Assembly (NCBI GenBank): GCA_964596985.1
Contig: CAZQWG010000002.1
Coordinates: 248,001-312,000, forward strand
Source: GCA-020345945 sp964596985
GTDB taxonomy: Archaea > Thermoproteota > Bathyarchaeia > RBG-16-48-13 > GCA-020345945
DNA: 64,000 bases
Direction of reading: 5' to 3'
The stretch's first letter is position 1. Each line of letters begins with the position of its first letter. Positions 8,681 to 17,377 of this stretch are shown here, piece after piece. Made by a program: the position numbers and the translations under genes. A model generated the notes under the pieces. It was not told the origin of the DNA, did not search any database, and was given only the letters and a program-made list of their open reading frames with translations.

Positions 8681-10129
8681 ATGAGGGTAGCTCTAATCAA
8701 CACAGATATATCGACGTCAAGGTGTCCTCCGCTCGGTCTTCTATATATAGCCTCAGTACTTGAACAGGACCAACACGATGTCAGAGTATGGGATCCTAAA
8801 GGAGAAACTAGGAAGACTGTAGAAGAGTTGGAAAGATTCGATCCTGAAGTAATTGGGATTAGCATTCTTACTCCCAACGTGGGTTGGGGAAAGAACATTG
8901 CGGGGATTCTCAAGGAGAGGGTTTCTGGGGCTGTTCTTGTTGTGGGAGGGGTGCATGCCACAGCCCTACCTGTAGAGACCATTCAAGCTTTCCAAGCTGA
9001 TGTTGTCATTGTCGGAGAAGGGGAATACACAATGAGAGAACTCTGTAAACGAGTCGAGGAAGGCAGAAGTATGAGGGGTCTTAAAGGCTTGTGCTACAGG
9101 AAGGGGAAAAGGGTGGTTCAGAATGGGGGGAGAGAACTCATACCGAACCTCGATGAACTACCGTTCCCAGCAAGGCATCTGCTAGACTTCGAATGGTATC
9201 TGAAGCCAACTGGTAAACATAGCAGGATCAGGGGGGTATTCCTTGAAAGATCTACGATTATGATGACGAGCCGGGGGTGCCCATATAGGTGCATATACTG
9301 TGGTAGCCATCTCGTCTTCGGAAGAAGAGTGAGAAGAAGAAGTATCGAGAACTCAGTCGATGAGATTGAACACCTGATAAATAAGTATGGAATAATGGGG
9401 ATCTGGTTCGTCGACGACACATTCACCGTCAATACTCGATGGTGCGTAAGATTCTGTAAAGAACTCTTGGAGAGGCGGTTGGATCTGACTTGGGGCTGTC
9501 AGGCTAGGGTGAATGTTGTCTCAAGAGAGCTGCTTCGAGAAATGAAGAAGGCGGGATGTGTACAAGTAGACTTCGGTGTAGAGAGCGGATCACAAAGAGT
9601 CTTAGATTCCCTCAAGAAGGACATCCGGTTGGATGACGTTAGGAAGGCCTTCAGAATCGCCAAGGAAGTTGGGCTCAGGAGAATGGCTTCCTTTATGGTC
9701 GGTAGTCCCTTCGAGACTCATGATGACATTCTGTGCACCTATAGGCTAGCAAAAGAGCTCAAACCAGAATACACGCAATTCTTCTATGCAACCCCTTTCC
9801 CTGGTACAGAACTATACGATATGGCTGTATCCAACGGGTGGATTGAGGCTGGATCTGATTTCTATGGTGATCTGGATGTTGGTTCTCCTCTAATGAAAAC
9901 TGAAGTCCCACAAGCGGAACTGGTACGAATAAGAGAAAACCTTCAAGACTCATTCAGGGTGAGAAATTATTTTACCCGTTTGAATGATCCAAGTCCCAGC
10001 AAAATAGTATTGAAGACCTTGGATTTGCTCATAGATCCGTCTTTTCTTTGGCCGCTTATGAAGAAGCTTCAAGAATTAAAGAGACAATCAACATCCGATT
10101 CACAGGAATTGACGAAATCAAGAATCTGA
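8681..10129 (+). CDS. B12-binding-domain radical SAM protein
   Basis: A 482-residue class B radical SAM enzyme. Residues 1-140 form a cobalamin-binding Rossmann-like domain (PPLGLLYIASVLE near residue 16, VVGGVHATALP near 87, VIVGEGEYT near 109). The [4Fe-4S] motif C200-x3-C204-x2-C207 lies in SRGCPYRCIYCGS, and the radical SAM barrel continues with VDDTFTVN and VDFGVESGSQRVLDSLKK. The start is ATG with AAGGAG just upstream. Members of this family methylate or rearrange unactivated carbons in natural products, sugars and lipids. Placed between GT4s, it may C-methylate a sugar or alter a lipid carrier; that is inference. Confidence 0.88.
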   Translation: MRVALINTDISTSRCPPLGLLYIASVLEQDQHDVRVWDPKGETRKTVEELERFDPEVIGISILTPNVGWGKNIAGILKERVSGAVLVVGGVHATALPVETIQAFQADVVIVGEGEYTMRELCKRVEEGRSMRGLKGLCYRKGKRVVQNGGRELIPNLDELPFPARHLLDFEWYLKPTGKHSRIRGVFLERSTIMMTSRGCPYRCIYCGSHLVFGRRVRRRSIENSVDEIEHLINKYGIMGIWFVDDTFTVNTRWCVRFCKELLERRLDLTWGCQARVNVVSRELLREMKKAGCVQVDFGVESGSQRVLDSLKKDIRLDDVRKAFRIAKEVGLRRMASFMVGSPFETHDDILCTYRLAKELKPEYTQFFYATPFPGTELYDMAVSNGWIEAGSDFYGDLDVGSPLMKTEVPQAELVRIRENLQDSFRVRNYFTRLNDPSPSKIVLKTLDLLIDPSFLWPLMKKLQELKRQSTSDSQELTKSRI

Positions 10130-10142
10130 ATCGAATGTTAAT

Positions 10143-11420
10143 CTATGAGAGATCAGATCTAGCAAGAATCTCCTTGAAAATGTTGGTTAAATAGGCACTA
10201 TAGTTTTCCCAAGAGTACTTATTCATCATAGCTTCTCTGGCCCTTCTTCCCATCTCTTCAGCGAGACGGGGATTTCTTAGTAAATTTAGGATTGCACCTG
10301 CAAGGGCATTTTCATCCCCAGGCTCAATAAGGAAAGCACTGCTACCGTCATGCACGATTTCGGGTATCATACCGCAATTTGTGGATACCAGGGGCTTACC
10401 GCAACTCATGTACTCCAATATCTTGAATGGAAAAAATGTGAAGTCGAGATATTTAGTAAGACTTGATTTCGATGGGTCAAACGGAGCCACCATCACATTC
10501 GACGCATTGATATAGCCAGGAATAAGTTTGTGGTCTACTGGACCAACAAATAGGAATGAATTCTCGATTCCTAGTTTTCTCACCCTCTTCACCGAATCTT
10601 GGGCATAAGGACCAACCATAAGGAATACGGTTTCTGGCATCGACTCTAAGACTATCTTGCTTGCTTTGTATAGAGTCTCGGTGCCATGCCAAGGAGCAAA
10701 TATGCCTACATATCCGACAACAGGGGCTTTTCCCAAACCTAATTTCTTTTTAATACGAGCACCTAGCTTGGAATCCGGTCTGAAAAGGTTCGAGTCAACA
10801 GCCGCGAAAAGCTCTAAGATTCTGTCTTTAGGTACCCCCATCTGTAACAGTCTTTTCTTGAGTCTTGGGTACGCTACGATTTTCTTGGCATGTTTCACGG
10901 ACAACACTGAGAATTCTGGACCATTGATCTCGAGAACTAGAGGTCTTCCTGTGATAATGCTAGCCAATGTCCCGCATCCGAAAGAGGTTTCCCTCTCCAA
11001 GATTACGTCTAGATCGTAGTTCTGAATGATTTTTATTGCATGTATTGCGGCATATAGTGAGTAGACCGAGCGGAGATAGAGACGGTACGCAGCCTTCCCA
11101 AATGTCCTGAGAGCCCCCATCTTGGAAAAGGAATGGCGTTTGCCTTTATAGGAAGAAAACGGAACAGGACCTAGGATTCCCCTATAGATTCGATGAACAT
11201 GAAATCCATCTATCACCTCATGTTCTTGCTGTTGTCTAGAGTATCTCCTACAGAGAACGTGAACCTCATATCCGTATTCGGTTAGGTGCTTCGAAGATTG
11301 GTGCACATGAACAGACGCACCCCTGTAGTAGGGGATCCCAACATCGACGGCTACATAGAAAATCTTCACTGGAACCAACCGCCTTCTCGATAGGGATCTC
11401 AGTGCAGTGGACGCCTTCAT
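10143..11420 (-). CDS. Glycosyltransferase family 4
   Basis: A 425-residue GT-B enzyme. The N-terminus after a basic lead of 16 residues reads VKIFYVAVDVGIPYYRGASV. The donor domain shows VVGYVGIFAPWHGTETLYKA and the KILEYMSCGKPLVSTN variant of the catalytic loop seen in WbuB-like GT4s. Its ATG (11420-11418) overlaps the TGA of the upstream nucleotidyltransferase (11419-11417) as ATGA, which points to translational coupling. The two proteins may therefore serve the same sugar, the upstream one making the activated donor. The specificity itself is not visible. Confidence 0.88.
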   Translation of the reverse strand: MKASTALRSLSRRRLVPVKIFYVAVDVGIPYYRGASVHVHQSSKHLTEYGYEVHVLCRRYSRQQQEHEVIDGFHVHRIYRGILGPVPFSSYKGKRHSFSKMGALRTFGKAAYRLYLRSVYSLYAAIHAIKIIQNYDLDVILERETSFGCGTLASIITGRPLVLEINGPEFSVLSVKHAKKIVAYPRLKKRLLQMGVPKDRILELFAAVDSNLFRPDSKLGARIKKKLGLGKAPVVGYVGIFAPWHGTETLYKASKIVLESMPETVFLMVGPYAQDSVKRVRKLGIENSFLFVGPVDHKLIPGYINASNVMVAPFDPSKSSLTKYLDFTFFPFKILEYMSCGKPLVSTNCGMIPEIVHDGSSAFLIEPGDENALAGAILNLLRNPRLAEEMGRRAREAMMNKYSWENYSAYLTNIFKEILARSDLS

Positions 11421-12127
11421 TCCCTCTTCATTTTGAGGGTTCTGCTGGTAAACTCGGCATTTGTTTTCTCGTAGTCAGCTAGGTCGCCTACATCAGCCCA
11501 GAAGGCATCTTCGTGGTACCCGTATAGCTTCTCTCCAGACTCGATAAGTCGAGGAAAGACTTCTCTCTCCAAACTAGCGACTTTTCCGGCGGGGATATAG
11601 TTGAATATTCGCTTCTCAAAAACGTATATCCCTGCATTCGCCATGTAGGCTATCGATGGTTTTTCCTTGAAGTTGGCAATCAACCCCTTGGAATCAACCT
11701 CAATGAATCCGTAGGGGATTTTCACGGTATATTCCTTAAGAGCTATCGATCCGATCCCGGAGTTTCTTGAATGAAACTCCACTAGGTTATTTAGGTTCAT
11801 GGAGGTTACGATATCTCCGTTCATGGCAATGAATCTCTCATTAACTAGGTCTTCTGCCGTCTTCAACTGGCCTCCGGTTCCAAGAGGATTCTCCGCCTCG
11901 GCAAATCGAATTCTGATGCCGAAATCTCCATTCTTGAAATAGTCGATTATCTGTCTCTTGAGGTAGGCAACACAGATTATGACTTCCTCAAATTCGTACT
12001 CCTTCAGGTAGTTCAAAGTGCGTTCCAAGAGCGGCTTTCCGGCAACAGGAAGCATTGGCTTAGGGACGACATAAGTTAGGGGACGAAGCCTAGTACCCAG
12101 ACCCCCGGCTAGAACTAGCGCCTGCAT
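11417..12127 (-). CDS. Sugar-1-phosphate nucleotidyltransferase (GT-A-like NTP transferase)
   Basis: A 236-residue protein joining a sugar-1-phosphate to an NTP to give an NDP-sugar. It has the signature LAGGLGTRLRPLT (6-18), the substrate lysine in PKPMLPVAGKPLLE and the metal-binding MNGDIV. It ends without a left-handed beta-helix domain, so it is a short form (mannose-1-P guanylyl- or glucose-1-P thymidylyl/uridylyltransferase). The frame extends to a TTG at 12157, but that stretch encodes the SD AGGAGGAGA (12146-12138), ten bases before the ATG at 12127, so the ATG is chosen. It is coupled to the following GT4 by a four-base overlap. Nucleotide and sugar specificity are undetermined. Confidence 0.88.
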   Translation of the reverse strand: MQALVLAGGLGTRLRPLTYVVPKPMLPVAGKPLLERTLNYLKEYEFEEVIICVAYLKRQIIDYFKNGDFGIRIRFAEAENPLGTGGQLKTAEDLVNERFIAMNGDIVTSMNLNNLVEFHSRNSGIGSIALKEYTVKIPYGFIEVDSKGLIANFKEKPSIAYMANAGIYVFEKRIFNYIPAGKVASLEREVFPRLIESGEKLYGYHEDAFWADVGDLADYEKTNAEFTSRTLKMKRE

Positions 12128-12137
12128 GTCACTAACT

Positions 12138-12146
12138 TCTCCTCCT
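12138..12146 (-). promoter_or_regulatory. Strong Shine-Dalgarno of the nucleotidyltransferase
   Basis: AGGAGGAGA on the minus strand lies ten bases before the ATG at 12127. It decides the start: the longer in-frame TTG at 12157 would place this SD inside the coding region. Confidence 0.6.
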
Positions 12147-12288
12147 GTTAGAAGCAATAAATGCTACTAAAGCTTTTAGAGCAAAATGTGAGTCAAGTGA
12201 AAAATGAACGTGAAAGGCTAAAACATGGTATGGCATAGGCTATCATGTAGGATAGCTACTCGGATAAAGATTTCAATGATACTTCCCA

Positions 12289-12298
12289 TTTATACATA
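12289..12298 (+). promoter_or_regulatory. Putative TATA box of the methyltransferase at 12339
   Basis: TTTATACATA is preceded by a cytosine-rich stretch and lies 41-50 bases before the TTG start at 12339. With archaeal TATA-to-start-site spacing (about 26 bases) transcription would begin near 12320 and leave a short leader that contains GGGGTAGG. Sequence evidence only. Confidence 0.4.
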
Positions 12299-12338
12299 TT
12301 CTTGAAAGGCATCTAACAAGAATGGGGTAGGCGGTTTC

Positions 12339-12992
12339 TTGCGAGGAAAGAGATATCACCTTAACTGCCGTACCCCTGCCAACAATAAAAGAAGGCTTCC
12401 GTCTTCCATTGTTGTGCGGAACCTTAGATCATTTTTTTCGAATGGAAAATGTCTTGATTTTGGGTGTGGGGGAGGAAGGAATCTGCGGCTGATGAATCAG
12501 GGAATTGGTGTCGACCTGCTTATTGATGAAGATCTGCCAAGCAATGTTCCATTCGTACGAGTCGATTTGAACTTCCCGTTGCCATTTAGGAGTAGTAGTT
12601 TTGATGTCGTACTGTGTTCTCATGTTCTTGAACATTTAGACTCCCCCATTAAAGCACTGTGGGAAATAAGAAGGATATTGAAAGAGGGAGGTATGCTCCT
12701 GTGGGGATTTCCGAATCCCAAGTACTTGTTCTCCAATTTCTATAAGGAATCATGGGCTGACCATATCTACGCATGGACCTTGTCTACTGCAGGAATACAA
12801 GTGAAGAAGGCAGGATTCGATGTCGAATCTGTGTTTCGGGGGTTTCCCAAGATATGGTTCCCGATTATCTCACGTATTCTAGGCTTAATACCATTCTCTA
12901 CATACTTGTCGGGTGAGTTCTGGTTGCTATGTAGGAAGAGGTCTGAAATGAAACAGTCAAGCTATAGGAAAAAAATGAAAGGTCTACTGTAA
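12339..12992 (+). CDS. Class I SAM-dependent methyltransferase (type 11)
   Basis: A 217-residue methyltransferase. Motif I is CLDFGCGGGRN (38-48), followed by an acidic loop (GIGVDLLIDEDLP), DLNFPLPFRSSSFDVVLCSH with VLEHLDSPIKALWEIRRILK, and a hydrophobic C-terminal region (PIISRILGLIPFSTYLSG) that may touch the membrane. The TTG at 12339 is the only plausible start in the frame and has a GGGGTAGG-like SD. It stands alone between divergent and same-strand glycan genes. The acceptor is probably a sugar or lipid-linked intermediate; this is context only. Confidence 0.82.
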   Translation: MRGKRYHLNCRTPANNKRRLPSSIVVRNLRSFFSNGKCLDFGCGGGRNLRLMNQGIGVDLLIDEDLPSNVPFVRVDLNFPLPFRSSSFDVVLCSHVLEHLDSPIKALWEIRRILKEGGMLLWGFPNPKYLFSNFYKESWADHIYAWTLSTAGIQVKKAGFDVESVFRGFPKIWFPIISRILGLIPFSTYLSGEFWLLCRKRSEMKQSSYRKKMKGLL

Positions 12993-13113
12993 AGAAGCCT
13001 TTGAGATAAGATAGTTAATGCTTAGGTTCTTATGCAAGCAGAGAAGTAGATTCGGGAAACCTAACTGAGGAAATACCTAATCATTCCAGACTTTCAATGG
13101 GGCAGTCATCAAG

Positions 13114-14280
13114 ATGAAGATCTCGGTAGTCGTACCATACTTCGCCCCCCTTTTCAAGCAGAACGAGTATGGACTATGCAAGGCGCTATCAAATCTAGGA
13201 CATGAGGTTCAATTACTGACTTCGAACCGGAAGATGAAAAAGTTCTACTTCGACGCTGCGGATACTGGTTTTGGCGAGAGGGTTGACCAGGAGATCGACG
13301 GGTTCACGGTGATCTATCTTCCGACATTCATCGACTTTCTTGAGCAGCCTTTCATGCCTTCGCTGGTCCGGGTGGTGAAATCCTTGAACCCTGAGGTTGT
13401 TCATGTCCATGAGGACTTCCAAAACTGCAGTCTCCTTGCCTTATTGGCGGCTAGGGAATCCTCGACCCCACTAGTTCTCTCTGAGGAGAGATACTATTCT
13501 CCAGGAGGGTTCTTGAGGCTCCCGTACACCATTTATTCCTCTACACTCGGAAAAATTATCCGAGAAGAAGCAGAAGAGATTACGGCTCACAGTAATGCGG
13601 CTAAAGACTTCTTGGTATCCCTGGGGACAGACAGTAATCGGGTGAAGGTAATCCCTGTGGGCGTGGACCCTGAAGAGTTCAAGCCGTCTCGGAAAGAGAT
13701 TCTTACAGAGAAGGTAGGACTCGATAGCAGTAGGGTAATCCTAACTGTAGCCAGGCTTCACCCGAATAAGGGGCTTACCTATCTTCTTCAAGCTATGTCC
13801 CAACTTATCAAAGACTTCTCTTCCCTGAGACTGGTCATACTCGGGAGGGGTCCTCAGGAGGATCGACTACGAGGTATGATAAGTCAGCTCGAACTGGAAA
13901 GTCACGTAGTCTTGTTGACAGAACCCATTCCAAACAAAGAGATGAACAAGATCTATCCTAGATGCGATATCTTCGTGCTACCTAGCGTGAAAGAACCATT
14001 CGGACGGGCCCTCCTTGAGGCGATGGCCTGCGGGAAACCTGTTGTCGCAACTAGAGTAGGAGGTCCTCAAGATATAGTAGAAAACGGAAAAACCGGCTAC
14101 CTTGTCGACCAGGAGAATACAGATCAATTAGCGAAAAGGATAGGTGAGCTATTATCGGACCGAAAGAAGCGAAGGGATCTAGGTAGAGCAGGAAGGGGAC
14201 GAGTTCTGGAGGAGTATGACTGGGGGAAGATAGTCAAGAAATATGTCCATGTCTACGAACTCGCTTCAAGCAGATCCTGA
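13114..14280 (+). CDS. Glycosyltransferase family 4
   Basis: A 388-residue GT4. The N-terminus MKISVVVPYFAP starts directly at the ATG. The acceptor domain carries EVVHVHEDFQNCS. The donor domain carries ILTVARLHPNKGLTYLLQAM, VILGRGPQEDRL and the E-x7-E loop of SVKEPFGRALLEAMACGK, followed by RVGGPQDIVENGKTGYLV. The protein is complete and soluble. The next gene on the same strand is another GT4, 243 bases away. Sugar specificity is unknown. Confidence 0.9.
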   Translation: MKISVVVPYFAPLFKQNEYGLCKALSNLGHEVQLLTSNRKMKKFYFDAADTGFGERVDQEIDGFTVIYLPTFIDFLEQPFMPSLVRVVKSLNPEVVHVHEDFQNCSLLALLAARESSTPLVLSEERYYSPGGFLRLPYTIYSSTLGKIIREEAEEITAHSNAAKDFLVSLGTDSNRVKVIPVGVDPEEFKPSRKEILTEKVGLDSSRVILTVARLHPNKGLTYLLQAMSQLIKDFSSLRLVILGRGPQEDRLRGMISQLELESHVVLLTEPIPNKEMNKIYPRCDIFVLPSVKEPFGRALLEAMACGKPVVATRVGGPQDIVENGKTGYLVDQENTDQLAKRIGELLSDRKKRRDLGRAGRGRVLEEYDWGKIVKKYVHVYELASSRS

Positions 14281-14351
14281 ACTCTTATCATCGCTTGACA
14301 CATTTCAGCATCAGCATAAATCTACTTTATACCTTTGAGACCAGCATCTTT

Positions 14352-14417
14352 CTATGATGCCTTCTGCAAATACACTTCCACCTCATGCCCGTGGACACTA
14401 GGAGAGTTAGAGGGTTG
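14352..14417 (-). pseudogene. Possible remnant of a GT4 N-terminus
   Basis: A stop-to-stop minus-strand frame reads VHGHEVEVYLQKAS and then TAG. GHEVxV is the beta-alpha turn found about 30 residues into most GT4 proteins in this window. No start codon, glycine-rich loop or donor domain remains nearby, so if real it is a small relic of a lost gene in the 243-base gap between two GT4s. The match is short and could be chance. Confidence 0.2.
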
Positions 14418-14523
14418 TCATAATGCATGATTACAGACGTGATAGGATTCAATAGGGTGTTGTCTCTAAGAGAATGCCTAAGTCTGCGAATCCTCTAGGA
14501 AGGAAATATAGAGCTGCCGGTGG

Positions 14524-15693
14524 TTGACCTTGCGTGTAGTTCTTGCTAGCGTATATTTCTATCCTAACATGGTGGGGGGCGTCGAATGGTATATCCTCAA
14601 TCTGTCCACAGAACTCGTAAGATTAGGCATCGAAGTGCACATATTCACTACCGATGAAGGAATAGAAAGGGAGCCCCCTCCCGTCTCTCGGGAGATTGAG
14701 GAGATACATATCCACCGATTCAACACCCCGTTGAACCTGAGCTACCGGCTCAAAGTTTGGAGTGGGCTCAGGGAAGAGCTAATGAAAGACCGTTTTGATC
14801 TGATACATCTCTTCGACTATCCCCAATATCACACCATTGTTGGTACAGATGTAGCTAGACGGCTGGGAAGACCGAGCGTAATCACAGTCTTCGATGTCCA
14901 CTCCGCAGTGCCAAGACCCTTATCCAAGCAACTTCCAATGAACCTCTTCGATGCGGTCTTTGCCAGGGGAGTCCTTAACGCCTCGTCCAGGGTTCTTGTA
15001 AGAGCTTCACCTCTCATCAAGAGACTTGAGCAGATGGGGGTTGACCCCTCAAAGATAACAGTTACCCCCTCAGGGGTTCGAAGAGAAGAACTGGTTAAGG
15101 CTTCAGGGGAGGTCTTCAGAGAGAAGCATTCCGCAGAGAGACATGTCATCCTGTACTTGGGGAGGCTACATCCGATGAAGGGACCGCAGTACTTAATCAA
15201 GGCGTTGCCAGCCATCCTAAACAGGATCCCAGATACAACCTTAATTCTGGTTGGTCCTGACCATCAAGGATACCGGTTATTTCTAGAGGGACTCGCTAAA
15301 ACCCTGAAGGTATCGAGAAATGTCAGGTTTACCGGGCCGATCTATGATGTTGGGCAGAAGATGGAGGCCTACGCCGCCTGTGATGTCTTCTGTCTCCCTT
15401 CAGGTTACGAGGGAACAAGCCAAAGCATTTTTCAAGCGATGGCTCAAGGCAAACCTGTGGTCGCCACAGATGTGGGTGGGATACCTTTTCAAGTTAGTAA
15501 TGGGGTTGAAGGCTTACTGGTCTCATATAGAGATCCATCTGCAATTTCCAGATCCATTGTCAAGTTGCTGGAAGACCGAGATCTTGCTAGAAGAATGGGC
15601 ACCAGTGCTAGGAAGAAAGCTAAGGATTTCTGTTACGACCGGCTGGCAAAGCAGATGAAAATGATCTATGCGGGGTTAATTGAGACCTCATAA
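14524..15693 (+). CDS. Glycosyltransferase family 4
   Basis: A 389-residue GT4. The N-terminus LRVVLASVYFYPNMVGGVEW has the GG acceptor loop, and the donor domain has ILYLGRLHPMKGPQYLIKAL and TDVGGIPFQVSNGVEGLLV. The catalytic loop is YEGTSQSIFQAMAQGKPV: the second glutamate of E-x7-E is glutamine here (codon CAA), a variant that also occurs in some GT4 subfamilies. No ATG is available. TTG at 14524 is used, but the TTG two codons later (14530) has GGTGG six bases before it and gives the more typical MRVVLAS start. Probably active; specificity unknown. Confidence 0.87.
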   Translation: MTLRVVLASVYFYPNMVGGVEWYILNLSTELVRLGIEVHIFTTDEGIEREPPPVSREIEEIHIHRFNTPLNLSYRLKVWSGLREELMKDRFDLIHLFDYPQYHTIVGTDVARRLGRPSVITVFDVHSAVPRPLSKQLPMNLFDAVFARGVLNASSRVLVRASPLIKRLEQMGVDPSKITVTPSGVRREELVKASGEVFREKHSAERHVILYLGRLHPMKGPQYLIKALPAILNRIPDTTLILVGPDHQGYRLFLEGLAKTLKVSRNVRFTGPIYDVGQKMEAYAACDVFCLPSGYEGTSQSIFQAMAQGKPVVATDVGGIPFQVSNGVEGLLVSYRDPSAISRSIVKLLEDRDLARRMGTSARKKAKDFCYDRLAKQMKMIYAGLIETS

Positions 15694-15775
15694 CTGACTG
15701 CCGATTTGCAGTGATCTGATCATAGGACCCCTGATGCTGGATGTTCTCTAGGATCATGATGGAAGTTCCAGAGGA

Positions 15776-15802
15776 TTATAAGTATTTATAAGTAGGTTAT
15801 AA
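15776..15802 (+). promoter_or_regulatory. TTATAA triple repeat: TATA box / operator of the toxin-antitoxin pair
   Basis: TTATAAGTA occurs at 15776-15784 and again at 15786-15794, exactly ten bases on, and TTATAA recurs at 15797-15802. These lie just before the antitoxin ATG (15827), and GGTGG at 15816-15820 is its SD. One copy is presumably the TATA box. Copies on one helix face suit cooperative binding of the antitoxin or toxin-antitoxin complex, the usual autoregulation of such operons. The regulatory role is inference from position. Confidence 0.5.
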
Positions 15803-15826
15803 CTCTCATTAACCTGGTGGATAAGC

Positions 15827-16012
15827 ATGGTTACAACCATCCCGCTGGAGAAGGAGACTCGGGATCGTCTGAGGTCCTTAGGGAGGAAGGGGGAGACCTA
15901 TGACCGGATACTTAGGAGGTTAATATCGTTGGCTGAGTACGAGGAGTTTATGGAGAGACAGTACGTACGCCTTGAGGACAAGAATGCTTTCGTCTCCCTG
16001 GACGAGATCTGA
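15827..16012 (+). CDS. Antitoxin of a RelB/RelE-type module
   Basis: A 61-residue protein with an N-terminal DNA-binding segment of the VTTIPLEKETRDRLRSLG kind followed by KGETYDRILRRLI, as in small archaeal VapB/RelB-like antitoxins, and an acidic C-terminal tail that would wrap the toxin. The start is ATG with GGTGG six bases upstream. Its TGA (16010-16012) overlaps the ATG of the toxin by one base (TGATG), so the pair is translationally coupled. It should neutralise the toxin and repress its own promoter at the TTATAA repeats (inference). Confidence 0.82.
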   Translation: MVTTIPLEKETRDRLRSLGRKGETYDRILRRLISLAEYEEFMERQYVRLEDKNAFVSLDEI

Positions 16013-16293
16013 TGCCCTACCAAGTGAAGCTTCATCGTGAAGTCGCCAAGACTCTTTCAGGAATGAGTCCGCAGCTACGACGCAGGATCGTTGAGAAACT
16101 GCACTTGCTTGAGGAGAATCCATATGAACCTAGACCCGGCGTTGACATCGCCAGGCTAAAGGGCACGAAGGGGAGAGCTGATCTTTTCCGCATGCGGGTC
16201 GGAGACTACCGTGTCATATATGCGATCGATGGAGGAGTGGTCTACGTCACTGACCTATTCCATAGAGGAAAGGGATACATACAACTCCCTTAA
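16012..16293 (+). CDS. RelE/ParE-family toxin
   Basis: A 93-residue RelE-fold protein. It starts YQVKLHREVAKTLSGMSPQL, has the helix RRRIVEKLHLLEENP and ends with the core strands RMRVGDYRVIYAI and VVYVTDLFHRGKGY. RelE members cleave mRNA in the ribosomal A site and ParE members poison gyrase. The conserved arginines in FRMRVGDYRVIY and the C-terminal HRGKGY favour RelE, but this is not decisive. The gene is coupled to the antitoxin by TGATG. It is the only defence/stability module in an otherwise biosynthetic island and may help retain it. Confidence 0.85.
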   Translation: MPYQVKLHREVAKTLSGMSPQLRRRIVEKLHLLEENPYEPRPGVDIARLKGTKGRADLFRMRVGDYRVIYAIDGGVVYVTDLFHRGKGYIQLP

Positions 16294-16434
16294 GGATTTA
16301 AGGTGCCTACGACAGCAACTTCCTCACTGTGATCTTTCTCCGGCACACACCATTCTCACTAGCATCTATGTCAGTTCCCGAAAGCCAAATGAAGTTAGCG
16401 GAACCCTGAGATTATCGAACAAGCTGAGATTCCC

Positions 16435-17349
16435 TTGGGCATAACACTCTCTATAGGTGTCACTACATACGATGAGGAGCAGACCATCGGCAGAGCACTT
16501 GAGTCCATCCTTGAGGAGAGCCCTAGATCCTCCGAGATCATCATTGTAGCTGGAGGGGAGGATCGGACGGTTGACGTTGTGAAGTCCTACGCAAGGGGAT
16601 CCCCCAAGATCAAGCTTCTAGAGGAAGAGGTAAGGCAGGGAAAGCCTGCTGCCCTCAATCGAATATTGAGGAACGCGTCCGGAAAGATAATCGTACTTAC
16701 CGACGGTGATGTCCTTGTTCAAAAGGGGGCGTTGAGAAGGATAGTTGAGGCATTCGAGGATAAAGAGGTGGGGGCGGCATGCGGAAGGGTTGTTCCAACA
16801 AATGATAGAGCCAGTATGTTGGGCTTCTGGGCCCACTTCCTATACGACACTGCAGATGTTCAGAGAACAGAGGCTTGCATGAACAATACCTTCTTCCATC
16901 TGACCGGATATCTCTGTGCGATTAGATCCGGTGTGATAGGCGAGGTTCCTGAGGGACTCCTTGCGGACGATGCCGTTATAGGGCTGCTGGTCAGAGAGAA
17001 GGGCTATCTTGTCGGCTATGTGCGCGACGCGGTTGTCGAGGTTACGTTTCCCGGCTCGGTCTGGGACTTCCTGAAGCAGAAGAGACGAACCTTGGCAGGG
17101 TTCCTGCAGATCGAGGAACAGTTCAGTCGTAGAGAGAGGTCTCTACTTCAGGAAGGGAGAGAAGGCTTCATCAACGGTTTGAATTATTGTAGGAATCCTC
17201 AAGAGTTATTCTTTTTCTTATCGTTATGTCTTTTCAGAGTGCTTGCATGGACTCTAGCATATTATGATGTGAAGATCAGGAGAAAGTCACTCGTGGAGGG
17301 GTGGAAGTTCGCGAGAACGACAAAGAGAGGAACCGTACCAAGAGAATAA
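16435..17349 (+). CDS. Glycosyltransferase family 2, membrane-associated
   Basis: A 304-residue GT-A enzyme. The N-terminal nucleotide-binding strand LSIGVTTYDEEQTIGRALES is followed by the metal-binding DGD of VLTDGDVLV (near residue 84) and the acidic LADDAVIGLLV. The Q-x3-R-like QKRRTLAGFLQ is reminiscent of processive GT2 enzymes. A hydrophobic segment near residues 255-275 (FFFLSLCLFRVLAWTLAYY) could anchor it. The only in-frame start after a TAG is TTG at 16435, with no clear SD. It lies just behind the toxin gene and converges on the dehydrogenase. Specificity is unknown. Confidence 0.85.
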   Translation: MGITLSIGVTTYDEEQTIGRALESILEESPRSSEIIIVAGGEDRTVDVVKSYARGSPKIKLLEEEVRQGKPAALNRILRNASGKIIVLTDGDVLVQKGALRRIVEAFEDKEVGAACGRVVPTNDRASMLGFWAHFLYDTADVQRTEACMNNTFFHLTGYLCAIRSGVIGEVPEGLLADDAVIGLLVREKGYLVGYVRDAVVEVTFPGSVWDFLKQKRRTLAGFLQIEEQFSRRERSLLQEGREGFINGLNYCRNPQELFFFLSLCLFRVLAWTLAYYDVKIRRKSLVEGWKFARTTKRGTVPRE

Positions 17350-17377
17350 ATATGCTTTCTCCTGTCAAATGATGTCC

